This document shows positions 16,271-24,299 of a stretch of DNA of 25,628 bases, piece by piece. The stretch comes from CAZCVI01 sp964502145. GTDB taxonomy: Bacteria; Acidobacteriota; Aminicenantia; UBA2199. The translations under genes and the position numbers were made by a program. The stretch spans positions 1-25,628 of the forward strand of contig CAZCVI010000099.1 in the NCBI GenBank assembly GCA_964502145.1, in the 5' to 3' direction. A model generated the notes under the pieces. That model made no database searches and was not told the DNA's origin. It saw nothing but the letters and a program-made list of their open reading frames with translations. The first letter of the stretch is position 1. The number at the start of each line of letters is the position of its first letter.

Positions 16271-17937
16271 TTTATTTTTTGTTGATTCCTCGTGATGGGG
16301 AGGTGGATGATGAATTTAGTGCCGATGCCGGGAGTGGATTCGACGGTCAATGTGCCACCGTGATTCTTGTGAATAATAAAATAGGAAACAGACAATCCCA
16401 ACCCGGTGCCTACGCCGACTTCCTTGGTAGTGAAGAAGGGTTCGAAAATCCGTTTGCGAATGTCCTCGGTCATACCGGGTCCGTTATCTTCGACTTGAAT
16501 AGTAGCCAAGCCATTGTCGTGGGTAACGCGCACAATAAAGAGTGGTTTGGCGGTGGTTTCTACTCTTGGTCTACTGGCCATAGCTTCGGCGCCGTTTTTG
16601 AGGAGGTTGAAGAGTACTTGTTGGATTTGGGAGGGTTCGCACCACACTTCGGGTATATCCGGGGGGTATTGGCGATTAATATCGATCTTGCGGAAATCAT
16701 AATTCTTTTTCAAGCTGTAGTCATTGGAGGCGAGTTCAATAGTTTTATCAATGAGCTGGGTGATATGGCAGGGTACGAACTTGGCTTCGCTTTTGCGACT
16801 GAAATTAAGCATGTTCTCGACAATTTTAGCGGCTCGTTGCCCGGATTCGATGACACCATTGATCATGGTCAGGACATCGCGTTTCTCTAAATAAGCGGCG
16901 AGGGCTGCCATTGAAAATCCACAATGTTCTGCGGCTTCGCGGTTTTTGTCCAGGGGTACAGTCAGGCGATTGTGAATGACCTGGATGTTTTGCAGGATTC
17001 CAGCCAGGGGATTATTGATCTCGTGGGCCATGCCTGCGGCGAGACCACCCACGCTGAGCATTTTTTCCGACTGGATCATCATTTCTTCGAGGCGCACTTG
17101 TTCGGTGATGTCATCAATACGAATCACTGCGCCACGAATGCCATCGGAACTCAAGGGATAAATAGTAATATCGGAGAATCGCTGCTGACCGTTCCTGATC
17201 TCGGGGATTTTAGTATCCTTTTGGAGTTGTCCAGCCTGGATAGCCAGGTGAATTTTATCCATTTCCCTGGCGATTTGGGGAAACACGTCGGGTAGGGGAC
17301 GTGTAATGGCTTCTGTTGCACTGACCCCGGTTAGTGTTTCAGCTTCGTGGTTCCATTGCGTGACGATTCCTTGTTGGTCAACCCCGATCAGTACCGAGGG
17401 CATGGAGTTAATAATATTGGCGAGTAAATTGCGCAAGCGGTGTAATTCTTCTTCAGCGTGTCTGGGCTCGGTGATGTCGCGAATAGTGCCTTGCAAGAGA
17501 ATTTTGTCTGGGAATTCCAGGCGTGTTAACAGCACAGTGGCTAAAAATTCTTCGCCATTCATACGTTTATGCAACCATTCAAAAAAATGAGCGCCTTTTT
17601 CCATCGCGATATTCATCATCTGGCGGGCTTTCTCTTTGGATGGTGTGCCGTCTGGCTGATATAGCGGTGACAATTGGGCCGGGGTTTTGGAGATAAATTC
17701 AGCCTCGTTTTGGCAGCCGAAGAGTTCTACCACAGCCGGGTTGCCGCGCATGAATCCCTCATTGGGGGTGACGATCATAAACGCATCCCGTGAACCGTAA
17801 TAGATAGTGCGAAAGTGCTCCTCGGTATTTTTTAACGCGGCTATTTCGATTTCCAAGCGGTTTATTTTTGCCAATAAATCAGCTTTGGAGTCATGGTTGT
17901 CAATGTCAATGTTAATGTTGATGTCATTGTCGCTCAT
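16267..17937 (-). CDS. Soluble histidine kinase (PAS-PAS-HisKA-HATPase), first gene of the signalling block
   Basis: This is a 556-residue cytoplasmic sensor kinase. A low-complexity Asp/Asn/Ile start (DNDININIDIDN), encoded by near-repeats of GACATT/AACATT, is followed by a short coil, two PAS domains (about 40-160 and 168-283), HisKA with H305 (GMAHEINNPLAGI), an N-box (VLFNLLKNGAEAM) and glycine boxes (EDNGPGM, GTGLGLSVSYF). GAGG upstream of ATG 17937 and a good promoter at 18045-18072 mark it as the first cistron. It overlaps the next kinase by four bases and is its paralogue. The substrates are probably the receivers encoded downstream. Confidence 0.9.
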   Translation of the reverse strand: MSDNDININIDIDNHDSKADLLAKINRLEIEIAALKNTEEHFRTIYYGSRDAFMIVTPNEGFMRGNPAVVELFGCQNEAEFISKTPAQLSPLYQPDGTPSKEKARQMMNIAMEKGAHFFEWLHKRMNGEEFLATVLLTRLEFPDKILLQGTIRDITEPRHAEEELHRLRNLLANIINSMPSVLIGVDQQGIVTQWNHEAETLTGVSATEAITRPLPDVFPQIAREMDKIHLAIQAGQLQKDTKIPEIRNGQQRFSDITIYPLSSDGIRGAVIRIDDITEQVRLEEMMIQSEKMLSVGGLAAGMAHEINNPLAGILQNIQVIHNRLTVPLDKNREAAEHCGFSMAALAAYLEKRDVLTMINGVIESGQRAAKIVENMLNFSRKSEAKFVPCHITQLIDKTIELASNDYSLKKNYDFRKIDINRQYPPDIPEVWCEPSQIQQVLFNLLKNGAEAMASRPRVETTAKPLFIVRVTHDNGLATIQVEDNGPGMTEDIRKRIFEPFFTTKEVGVGTGLGLSVSYFIIHKNHGGTLTVESTPGIGTKFIIHLPITRNQQKIK

Positions 17938-18044
17938 GCTGAACCTCTATGCGGACCAGTAGCAATAAAAGAGCCTGTTGGTAAGTGATAAAAGTAATTT
18001 TATTTGTATCCATGGTTTTTAGTTTCCCGTTGACACAATTACAT

Positions 18045-18072
18045 ATTATAAGTAAATAAATTTTTATTTCAA
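18045..18072 (-). promoter_or_regulatory. Promoter of the signalling block
   Basis: On the minus strand, TTGAAA (18072-18067), a 16-base spacer and a perfect TATAAT (18050-18045) lie about 110 bases before the first kinase gene. No other clear promoter is seen between the closely spaced genes down to 9929. Confidence 0.6.
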
Positions 18073-18251
18073 TAGACGCGTGAAATATTTTTTAAAATAA
18101 ATCCCACTCATTTTTTGATACCAAATACATTGTGTAAGACGATAGTCCGCTTGTATAAGGGTGGGGACTATCTTGGGTTTTTGATAAGAAAATTTGTTAG
18201 AATGAGCGCATGGGATTGTTTCAAAAAAATTCGCGGGTGTGATTTGTTCCC

Positions 18252-18421
18252 TGAATTCACCACCAAGTTTCAGAAAAAACTGGACTATCTGGACTAGCTG
18301 GACATTCTGGACTTCACAAAACCGTTGATTTTTCCAGCTTGTCCAGTAAGTCCAGTATGTCCAGATAGACCAGCGTGCCACAGTTATCCGTGGCTCTTTT
18401 TAAAACTTGGCGGTGGATTTA
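18252..18421. repeat. Palindromic element B (170 bp, CTGGACNNN arms)
   Basis: The outer inverted repeats are TGAATTCACCACCAAGTTT (18252-18270) and its reverse complement at 18403-18421 with three mismatches in 19. Inside are four 9-base units of CTGGACNNN (18280-18315), and on the other side four and a half units of CCAGNNNNN (18334-18373), forming an imperfect stem. A second hairpin, GCCAC (18377-18381) / GTGGC (18390-18394), followed by TCTTTTT, sits before the right end. It has the same length and similar ends as element A at 21276-21445. It has no coding capacity. Confidence 0.75.
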
Positions 18422-18462
18422 GGGGTCTTGGACACTTGAAAAATCTACCATCCCGTTATAAA

Positions 18463-18488
18463 ATATAGGCTATATATAATATAGGCTA
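18463..18488 (+). promoter_or_regulatory. Direct repeat before the Fur-like gene (candidate operator)
   Basis: ATATAGGCTA occurs twice (18463-18472 and 18479-18488), 16 bases apart start to start, in an AT-rich stretch that also holds TATAAT-like boxes, about 55 bases before the start codon. The core TATAGGCTA resembles TATAAGCTA and TATAAGATA upstream of the copper ATPase gene. It could be an autoregulatory site for the Fur-like protein; this is inference. Confidence 0.4.
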
Positions 18489-18540
18489 GAAAAGAAGCAG
18501 TAAACGAAGTGATATTAAGAAGAAATGTTTAAGGAAATAC

Positions 18541-18993
18541 ATGAAAAAAAATGAAAACGTCTATCAAGAGTTCTTGTATAAACACCATTTGAAGTCGACA
18601 AGGCAGCGTAGTTTGATGTTTGAAACTTTTTTTGAAATAAAAGAGCATGTGTCTGCGGAGGAGTTTTGCGCGATCATTAAAAAGATTGATCCCACGGTGG
18701 GGCAGGCCACGGTTTATCGGATGCTCAAGTTGCTGGCTGAATCGGGGATTGCGCGCCGCCTGGAAATGGGCGGGGGGTTGGCTGTGTATGAACTGAATGC
18801 GGGGAAAGAACACCACGACCACCTGATCTGCGAAACCTGCTTTAAATGTATTGAATTTAACGATGAAGAGATCGAAAAACTGCAAATCCAACTGGCAGAG
18901 TCATATGGTTTTGTCTTGAGTGGTCACAAAATGTTCCTCTACGGCATCTGCCCCGATTGCTGTCGCAAAACAGGGGCACCGGGCGCGTGTTAA
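18541..18993 (+). CDS. Fur-family metal-dependent transcriptional regulator
   Basis: This is a 150-residue cytoplasmic repressor. An N-terminal winged helix (about 10-85, with QATVYRMLKLLAESGIARR) is followed by the metal-binding dimerisation domain with HHDHLIC (91-97) and two CxxC motifs (C97/C100 and C137/C140) for structural zinc. The family includes Fur, PerR and Zur, and I cannot assign the metal. AAGGAA precedes the ATG. It converges on the copper ATPase gene and their stop codons share TTAA (18990-18993). Similar direct repeats upstream of both genes suggest a common regulon. Confidence 0.9.
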   Translation: MKKNENVYQEFLYKHHLKSTRQRSLMFETFFEIKEHVSAEEFCAIIKKIDPTVGQATVYRMLKLLAESGIARRLEMGGGLAVYELNAGKEHHDHLICETCFKCIEFNDEEIEKLQIQLAESYGFVLSGHKMFLYGICPDCCRKTGAPGAC

Positions 18994-21182
18994 CCTTTGA
19001 ATCGTTTTAAGCTGAGGGAGTTGGATACGACAGAAACGGAACTGAAAGCCATAGCTGCACCGGCGATGATTGGACTGAGTAGTCCCAGCGCGGCAAAAGG
19101 AATGCCAATAGCGTTGTAGAAAAAAGCCCAGAAGAGGTTTTGTTTGATTTTGACCATGGTTCGTTGCGAAAGTAAGATTGCTGTATGGAGTGTTTTGAGG
19201 TTGCCGTTCATCAGGATAATATCCCCGGTTTCCATCGCGATATCGGTGCCTGTGCCCATAGCGATGCCGATATCGGCTGCCGCAAGCGCGGGAGCGTCAT
19301 TGATGCCGTCTCCTACCATGGCGATCAGTTGGCCGTCGGCTTGTAGTTTTTTTATTTCAGCAGCTTTATGTTCGGGAAGCACTTGGGCCATGATACGTTC
19401 CTTGGGAATGCCCACTTCGCGGCCAATGGCTTCAGCGGTGCGGGAATTATCGCCAGTGATGAGATAGGTGGTGATACCCATTTTCTGAAGTTTGGCAATC
19501 GCTTCAATGGATTCTTCTTTAATTGTATCCGCCACACCGATAATCCCCGCTAATTTTTCGTCAATAGCCACATACATCACTGTTTTGCCTTGTTGTTCCA
19601 GTAGCAGAACCTTGGCATGCATAGAAAGAGTATCTATAGCATGTTCGGTCATCAACGCGTGGGTGCCCACCAGAACTCTTTTTCCCTGGATGGTAGCGGA
19701 AACCCCTTGTCCAGGTACAGCTTGAAACATGGCGGGTTCAATGAGGGTGAAACCCTCTTTCTGGGCTTTTTTAATGATCGCAATTCCCAGTGGATGTTCG
19801 GAATGTTTTTCTGCGCAGGCGGAGAGGGTCAGGAGTTCGGTGGTGTTCAGCAAATCGCCGGGGATCATGTCGGTGACTTCTGGTTGACCTTTGGTAATAG
19901 TGCCGGTTTTATCGAAAACAATACCGTTGATTTTATGCGTGGTTTCCAAGCTGCTGGCATTTTTGAAAAGGATACCATTTTCTGCCCCTTTACCCGTTCC
20001 TACTAAAATGGCAGTAGGAGTGGCGAGACCAAGCGCACAGGGACAGGCGATAACCAGCACGGAAACTGCGGCAATAATGGCCATACTTGTATTATGGACA
20101 ATAAACATCCACACTAAAAAGGTAAGCATAGCCACCAAGAGCACAACTGGCACAAAGATACCCGCGACTAAATCGGCAAGGTGCTGGATCGGAGCTTTAG
20201 AACCCTGGGCTTCGGCCACCACTTTGATAATATGGGCGAGTACAGTGTCTTTGCCTACTTTGGCAGCCGTAAAAGTTAACGCACCGTTTTTATTGATTGT
20301 GCCACCGAACACCGCATTGCCCGGTTGTTTTTCCACCGGGATACTTTCGCCGGTGAGCATGCTTTCGTCCACCGCAGATAGGCCATTAGTGACCCAACCG
20401 TCCACGGCGATCTTTTCACCGGGCCGGACCAGGATGGATTCGCCGACCTGAACCTGTTCAATAGCGATATCCAGTTCTTTATTATCTCTGATGACGCGGG
20501 CTTGTTTGGGTTGCAGGCCGATTAGTTTTTTAATCGCTTCCGATGATTTGCCTTTGGCAGTCGCTTCGAGTGTTTTGCCCAGTAGAACGAGCGTGATGAT
20601 GAGCGCAGAAGCTTCGAAGTAGAGTTCCGGGTGGGTGTGGGCCGGGATTTTTTTAAAAAAACCGTTGTAAATGCTGAAAAAATAAGCAGCACTGGTGCCC
20701 ATGGCAACTAAAAGGTCCATGCCAGGGCTTAAGGCTTTTAAACTGTGAAAGGCTTTTTTATAGAAACGCCAACCAATGATAAATTGCACGGGTGTAGCCA
20801 AAACCAATTGAAACCACGGCGTGTGCAACACAGGAACAGGAATTTTTATGAGCATAAAAACCATGCCCAGGAAGAGCGGTAAACTGAGTAAAAGGGAAAT
20901 AATGAAGGTGCGTTTCAGTGTATAACTTTCGTGGTCGCGGATTTCTTTTTCTTTATTTGCTGTTTCAGGGTCTGTGTTGATGACCCCGTAGCCGCTCGTT
21001 TCGATTGTATTGATGATTGTTTGTCTCGGCAGTTGTGTTTCGTCGTATTCCACCATGGCATTTTCCATGGCCAGGTTTACGATCACGTTGTGAATGCCGG
21101 AAACTTTTTGCAGATCTTTTTCAATGCGTGCCGAGCACATCGCGCAACTCATGCCCGTGATTCCCAGGGTTATTTTTTTCAT
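18990..21182 (-). CDS. copA: Cu(I)-translocating P1B-type ATPase
   Basis: This is a 730-residue inner-membrane pump that exports Cu(I) using ATP. It has one N-terminal heavy-metal-binding domain with CAMC (C13, C16), transmembrane segments, the actuator motif TGES (277-280), the ion-path motif CPC (380-382), the phosphorylation site DKTGT (D424), HP (463-464, SEHPLG) and GDGINDAP (624-631). The last membrane helices carry YN and MAFSS, the pattern of the copper-specific subgroup. The length is normal. AGGA lies before the ATG, and a promoter overlapped by repeats is at 21216-21267. No CopZ or CsoR/CueR gene is nearby; the only adjacent regulator is the convergent Fur-like gene. Confidence 0.92.
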   Translation of the reverse strand: MKKITLGITGMSCAMCSARIEKDLQKVSGIHNVIVNLAMENAMVEYDETQLPRQTIINTIETSGYGVINTDPETANKEKEIRDHESYTLKRTFIISLLLSLPLFLGMVFMLIKIPVPVLHTPWFQLVLATPVQFIIGWRFYKKAFHSLKALSPGMDLLVAMGTSAAYFFSIYNGFFKKIPAHTHPELYFEASALIITLVLLGKTLEATAKGKSSEAIKKLIGLQPKQARVIRDNKELDIAIEQVQVGESILVRPGEKIAVDGWVTNGLSAVDESMLTGESIPVEKQPGNAVFGGTINKNGALTFTAAKVGKDTVLAHIIKVVAEAQGSKAPIQHLADLVAGIFVPVVLLVAMLTFLVWMFIVHNTSMAIIAAVSVLVIACPCALGLATPTAILVGTGKGAENGILFKNASSLETTHKINGIVFDKTGTITKGQPEVTDMIPGDLLNTTELLTLSACAEKHSEHPLGIAIIKKAQKEGFTLIEPAMFQAVPGQGVSATIQGKRVLVGTHALMTEHAIDTLSMHAKVLLLEQQGKTVMYVAIDEKLAGIIGVADTIKEESIEAIAKLQKMGITTYLITGDNSRTAEAIGREVGIPKERIMAQVLPEHKAAEIKKLQADGQLIAMVGDGINDAPALAAADIGIAMGTGTDIAMETGDIILMNGNLKTLHTAILLSQRTMVKIKQNLFWAFFYNAIGIPFAALGLLSPIIAGAAMAFSSVSVVSNSLSLKRFKG

Positions 21183-21215
21183 TTTGTGTTCCTATTTTAT
21201 TGCCACTGTGTATGT

Positions 21216-21267
21216 ACTAGAATTATAAGCTAGTGTATAAGATAGTATAGTTTTAACAATAAGTCAA
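21216..21267 (-). promoter_or_regulatory. copA promoter with overlapping repeat operators
   Basis: On the minus strand, TTGACT (21267-21262), a 17-base spacer and TATCTT (21244-21239) form the promoter. The plus strand shows TATAAGCTA (21224-21232) and TATAAGATA (21236-21244), a direct repeat covering the -10, and an inverted repeat ACTAG (21216-21220) / CTAGT (21230-21234). Any of these could bind a metal-responsive repressor. Confidence 0.5.
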
Positions 21268-21275
21268 GGTTGTAT

Positions 21276-21445
21276 GGATTCAGCACCAAGTTGATGGGAG
21301 TTATGGGAGGTATGGGAATGATGGGAATGATGGGAAGTATGGGAATGATGGGAATTATTTTTGATTATCTCATAATTCTCATAACTCTCATAACTCCCAT
21401 AATTCCCATAACTCCCATACCTCCCATTAACTTGGTGGTGAACCC
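21276..21445. repeat. Palindromic element A (170 bp, ATGGGANNN arms)
   Basis: The outer inverted repeats GGATTCAGCACCAAGTTG (21276-21293) and TAACTTGGTGGTGAACCC (21428-21445) match at 15 of 18 positions. Between them, seven tandem 9-base units of ATGGGANNN (21294-21356) face seven units of NNNTCYCAT type (21365-21427) across an 8-base loop, giving a potential stem of about 63 pairs with some mismatches. The ends match those of element B at 18252-18421 although the arm sequences differ. It separates the divergent copA and rhomboid promoters. Confidence 0.8.
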
Positions 21446-21461
21446 AAGTTTCTGTTAGCGT

Positions 21462-21490
21462 TTGAAATTTATTCTGTATTGTGGTATAAA
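21462..21490 (+). promoter_or_regulatory. Promoter of the rhomboid gene
   Basis: TTGAAA (21462-21467), a 17-base spacer and TATAAA (21485-21490) place transcription start near 21497. This rules out the longest open frame start (TTG at 21462) and supports ATG 21549. Confidence 0.6.
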
Positions 21491-21548
21491 GGAGGAGATA
21501 TTCTCGGATATTTCTGTTTTGAGTATGTTTGTATCAGGAGTATGTTTA

Positions 21549-23894
21549 ATGATAATACCGGTTGGGAATGAAAACGACAGTGTGCGCAGGTTACCCTGGG
21601 TCACATTTGCAATTATGGCCGTTTGTCTGATCACTCATTTATTTGTCAATGCACAGGTAAATGAAATGGAAAAAGAGTTGGGGAAAGCAGGACAGATTTA
21701 TATCGAATACTATCTTACCCACCCTTACCTGGAAATGGACCCCCAGATCGCCGCGATATTTTTCAGCGATCCAGCCCAAAAAGCAGAACTGGATCGCTTG
21801 GTCCAGATGTATGGCAAAGAAGAACCCTTCCAATATATCAAAGAAGATGAACAAGAAGAGTTAAATGCCTTGGGGAAAAAATTCCTCGACACCCTGAAAA
21901 CCCATCCCTTGCGGAAATGGGGCTTTACACCCGCGCAAAGATCACTCAAGACCCAGTTTACCAGTATGTTTCTGCATGTCGATTGGTGGCATTTGATTTT
22001 TAACATGTTATTTTTGTATATTTCCGCCCCATTTATCGAGGATGCGTGGGGCAGGCCCATGTTTGCCGTATTTTATGTTATAATGGGGCTCGTGTCTGCC
22101 CAGGCACACGCGTTTTATTATCCTACTTCCACCGTGCCCCTCGTGGGCGCGTCAGGAGCAGTAGCCGGAGTGATGGGGGCGTTTCTTGTGAGGTTCTGGA
22201 ATGTTAAGTTAAAGTTCATCTATTTCTTTTCTATTTGGATTCGTGGTACTTTTTCTGCACCCGCTTGGTTGATGCTACCATTATGGGTAATCGAAGAGTT
22301 TGTCAGTGCCAAGTTCGCTGATTCTGCCAGTACTTATGGTGGTAGTGGTGGCGGGGTTGCCCATTGGGTTCATGTCTGGGGATTTGTGTTTGGTTTTGTG
22401 GTGGCTTTGGTCATCAAGTTCCTCAAAGTCGAAGAAAAATTCATCGCGCCTAAAATATTGGCGGAAACGACGTATGTAAATGAAACACTTTCCACCTACG
22501 AGAAAGCCATGGAAACCCTGGCCAGCGGCGAGAAAGAGGAAGCGTATAATATGCTCTTCACTACCGCCAAAAAAGACCCGCGCAACACCGACATTCTGAA
22601 TGCCTTATGGCCACTGAGTATCGAACTACATAAACCAGAGGAAGTCGCCCCTTTTTTACAACGGCAAGTTGATACATTTGTCAGGAACAGTCAAGCCGAG
22701 GCAGCCATGCCCTATTTTTTCCAACTGCGGGAACATATACCTGGGGCACGTTTCTCTTTTATCACCAGTACCATCATGCTGCAACAACTCATCGCAGAAA
22801 ACAAGTATGTCGAGGCCGAGCAATTTGCGCTTGAGATTGGCGGGGAAGTGAATATGAGTATTGCACCTGGAGTGCTCATTGATTATTGCAATGTGTTGTC
22901 CCGCATTGATCTGGAACTCAACCGCACCCATGCGCAAAAGTACATTCAACTCGCCTTAAAACATCCCGATATCCCAGACAGTGCCAAAGAAGACTTAAAA
23001 AAGCGCGTATTTGAAAAATCAAGTCGACCCCAGGCCAGTACAGAGATTCTTTCTGCTGGAGGAGCTATGGCTGCCGGAATTGTTGCCGCTGCAGCCAAGG
23101 TGATGACCCCCAATGTGGCTGTGCCGCCACCTGTTCCCAACGAGATGACTGCGGGGCCCATGTTTTCGTTGGATCAATTTGACACTCAACCCCCGCCACC
23201 GCCCCCGTTTCCCGTGAATTTGCGCGCTATGGACGCCCGCATGCCGCCGCCAATACCCGAAAGTGTTGAAACTATCGTCATACAACCCCCACCGATCCCT
23301 GATTTTGCAAAAGCCCAGGCCACCGAAGTTATCCAGCGCGAACCCGTGTTTACTTTGGATTTCAGTACTGTTTCCGCATCGCCCATACCAGAGGCCAGTA
23401 CCGTAAAAGTGGAGAAACCGCCCGTGTTTGTGCAGCAGAAGATTATCAAACCCACGTATACCGCCCCGTTGGAAATTCTGGATGGTCGGCTTAGTTTGGA
23501 TGTGGATGGCGTAGGGCAGCGGGCGTTGCCTTTTGCGAAAATAAAGGCAATGGCCGTGGTTAAAATTGCCGCGCCTGGACAGAGCGCTTATTTGTTGATG
23601 GATATGTTTCTTGATGAACCCAATACCCTTGCCGCTGCGACTCCGCAGGCTCCTGTTGTCGATGTTCGGTCGTTGCGTATCACCAGTAATCGGTTTAATC
23701 CCGTGAAATTAATTCCCAAGGCCAAATCTGCCGGTGAAGCCTTCCGGGTTTTTGCGGCAGGTCTACAAAAACTCAGTAAAGCCTTGCCTTATCCTGACTT
23801 GGAAACCGTGCAATTGAAAAAAGTATTGATCTTCCCATCAGTAGAACTCTACGAGGATGGGATATTTACCGCCACTCCCGGAGAAAACAAGTGA
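21549..23894 (+). CDS. Rhomboid-family intramembrane serine protease with long C-terminal extension
   Basis: This is a 781-residue membrane protein. ATG 21549 is chosen because AGGAG (21536-21540) precedes it. The N-terminal half is a rhomboid domain: WWHLIFNMLFL (N152), catalytic serine S202 in VGASGAVAGVMGAF, and catalytic histidine, most likely H275, in HVWGFVFG, within several membrane helices. A loop of about 80 residues lies between helix 1 and the HLxxN helix. The cytoplasmic or periplasmic C-terminal part has a helical, TPR-like region (about 310-500), a Pro-rich linker (PPPPPPFP) and a beta-rich domain of unknown function at the end. Rhomboids cut membrane proteins; the substrate is unknown. 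Its stop overlaps the next start (GTGA). Confidence 0.85.
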   Translation: MIIPVGNENDSVRRLPWVTFAIMAVCLITHLFVNAQVNEMEKELGKAGQIYIEYYLTHPYLEMDPQIAAIFFSDPAQKAELDRLVQMYGKEEPFQYIKEDEQEELNALGKKFLDTLKTHPLRKWGFTPAQRSLKTQFTSMFLHVDWWHLIFNMLFLYISAPFIEDAWGRPMFAVFYVIMGLVSAQAHAFYYPTSTVPLVGASGAVAGVMGAFLVRFWNVKLKFIYFFSIWIRGTFSAPAWLMLPLWVIEEFVSAKFADSASTYGGSGGGVAHWVHVWGFVFGFVVALVIKFLKVEEKFIAPKILAETTYVNETLSTYEKAMETLASGEKEEAYNMLFTTAKKDPRNTDILNALWPLSIELHKPEEVAPFLQRQVDTFVRNSQAEAAMPYFFQLREHIPGARFSFITSTIMLQQLIAENKYVEAEQFALEIGGEVNMSIAPGVLIDYCNVLSRIDLELNRTHAQKYIQLALKHPDIPDSAKEDLKKRVFEKSSRPQASTEILSAGGAMAAGIVAAAAKVMTPNVAVPPPVPNEMTAGPMFSLDQFDTQPPPPPPFPVNLRAMDARMPPPIPESVETIVIQPPPIPDFAKAQATEVIQREPVFTLDFSTVSASPIPEASTVKVEKPPVFVQQKIIKPTYTAPLEILDGRLSLDVDGVGQRALPFAKIKAMAVVKIAAPGQSAYLLMDMFLDEPNTLAAATPQAPVVDVRSLRITSNRFNPVKLIPKAKSAGEAFRVFAAGLQKLSKALPYPDLETVQLKKVLIFPSVELYEDGIFTATPGENK

Positions 23895-24250
23895 GACAGC
23901 AGGAATTGAAGTTACAACCCGATAAAAAAATCGCAAAGGTATTCCCTGCCGTTAAAAAGGAAATGGAAAGAATTTTCCAAGCGAAATTAAAAAAGATAAT
24001 CCTATTTGGTTCCTATTCCAGAGGGGATTATGACAGTGAATCGGATTTAGATGTGATGGTTTTGATTGATGATGCCGCTCCATTGGATTATGATGATTCA
24101 CTATTAGATGTGGAAGTGGACCTGTCTATTGAGTTTGAAATCGTATTATCCATATTTGTGGAGAATGTCGCGGTATTTGAGGAAGCAAAGCTGTACAAAC
24201 CATTTTTGAAAGCCATTGCCAAGGAAGGAGTGGAAATTTATGCAGCCTAA
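23891..24250 (+). CDS. MNT-type nucleotidyltransferase (MntA-like antitoxin)
   Basis: This 119-residue protein has the minimal nucleotidyltransferase motif GSYSRGDYDSESDLDV (40-55), with G40, S41 and metal-binding D52 and D54. In HEPN/MNT toxin-antitoxin pairs this protein neutralises the RNase-like HEPN toxin, in known cases by adding AMP groups. The end of the protein (YKPFLKAIAKEGVEIYA) is typical of the group. It begins with GTG overlapping the rhomboid stop (GTGA) and is therefore translationally coupled to it. Only a short stub resembling the HEPN partner follows, so it may be an orphan antitoxin. Confidence 0.8.
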   Translation: MRQQELKLQPDKKIAKVFPAVKKEMERIFQAKLKKIILFGSYSRGDYDSESDLDVMVLIDDAAPLDYDDSLLDVEVDLSIEFEIVLSIFVENVAVFEEAKLYKPFLKAIAKEGVEIYAA

Positions 24251-24287
24251 GATTAAAGATTTATGTAACTATCGAAGGGAATCCTAA
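24240..24287 (+). pseudogene. Stub of a HEPN-type toxin gene
   Basis: An ATG overlapping the last 11 bases of the MNT gene opens a 15-codon frame, MQPKIKDLCNYRRES, then TAA. The order and overlap are those of HEPN genes after MNT genes, and the start of many HEPN proteins has the pattern K-x-L-x-x-YR. After YR the match stops and a convergent gene ends 13 bases further on. I infer a deleted toxin of which only the first codons remain. The evidence is short, so chance is possible. Confidence 0.4.
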
Positions 24288-24299
24288 GAATCTATCTGC

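Larger units (their letters stand above)
17938..18540. other. Intergenic region between the kinase operon and fur-like gene
   Basis: No convincing gene is present. From left to right it holds the kinase operon leader and promoter (18045-18072), a hairpin GATAGTCC (18141-18148) / GGACTATC (18165-18172) followed by TTGGGTTTTT, the palindromic element 18252-18421, and the AT-rich promoter region of the Fur-like gene with a direct repeat at 18463-18488. Confidence 0.6.
21183..21548. other. Divergent region between copA and the rhomboid gene
   Basis: No gene is supported. It contains the copA promoter region (21216-21267), palindromic element A (21276-21445) and the rhomboid gene promoter (21462-21490). 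An open frame through element A encodes only a Met/Gly repeat and is a by-product of its tandem units. Confidence 0.6.

Noticed and set aside
16240..16890. 216-codon plus-strand open frame opposite the first kinase
   Set aside because: It is antisense to the conserved ATPase domain, shows no recognisable motif and has no ribosome site. Similar shadow frames occur opposite all the kinase genes.
17899..17934. Phase-variable repeat at the start of the first kinase
   Set aside because: The near-repeats of six bases keep the frame when gained or lost and are imperfect, so on/off switching is unlikely.
21270..21458. 62-residue Met/Gly-rich open frame
   Set aside because: It is the translation of the 9-base tandem units of the palindromic element and has no start signals.
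21462..21548. N-terminal extension of the rhomboid protein
   Set aside because: The TTG start falls on the -35 box of the probable promoter. AGGAG before ATG 21549 supports the shorter form.
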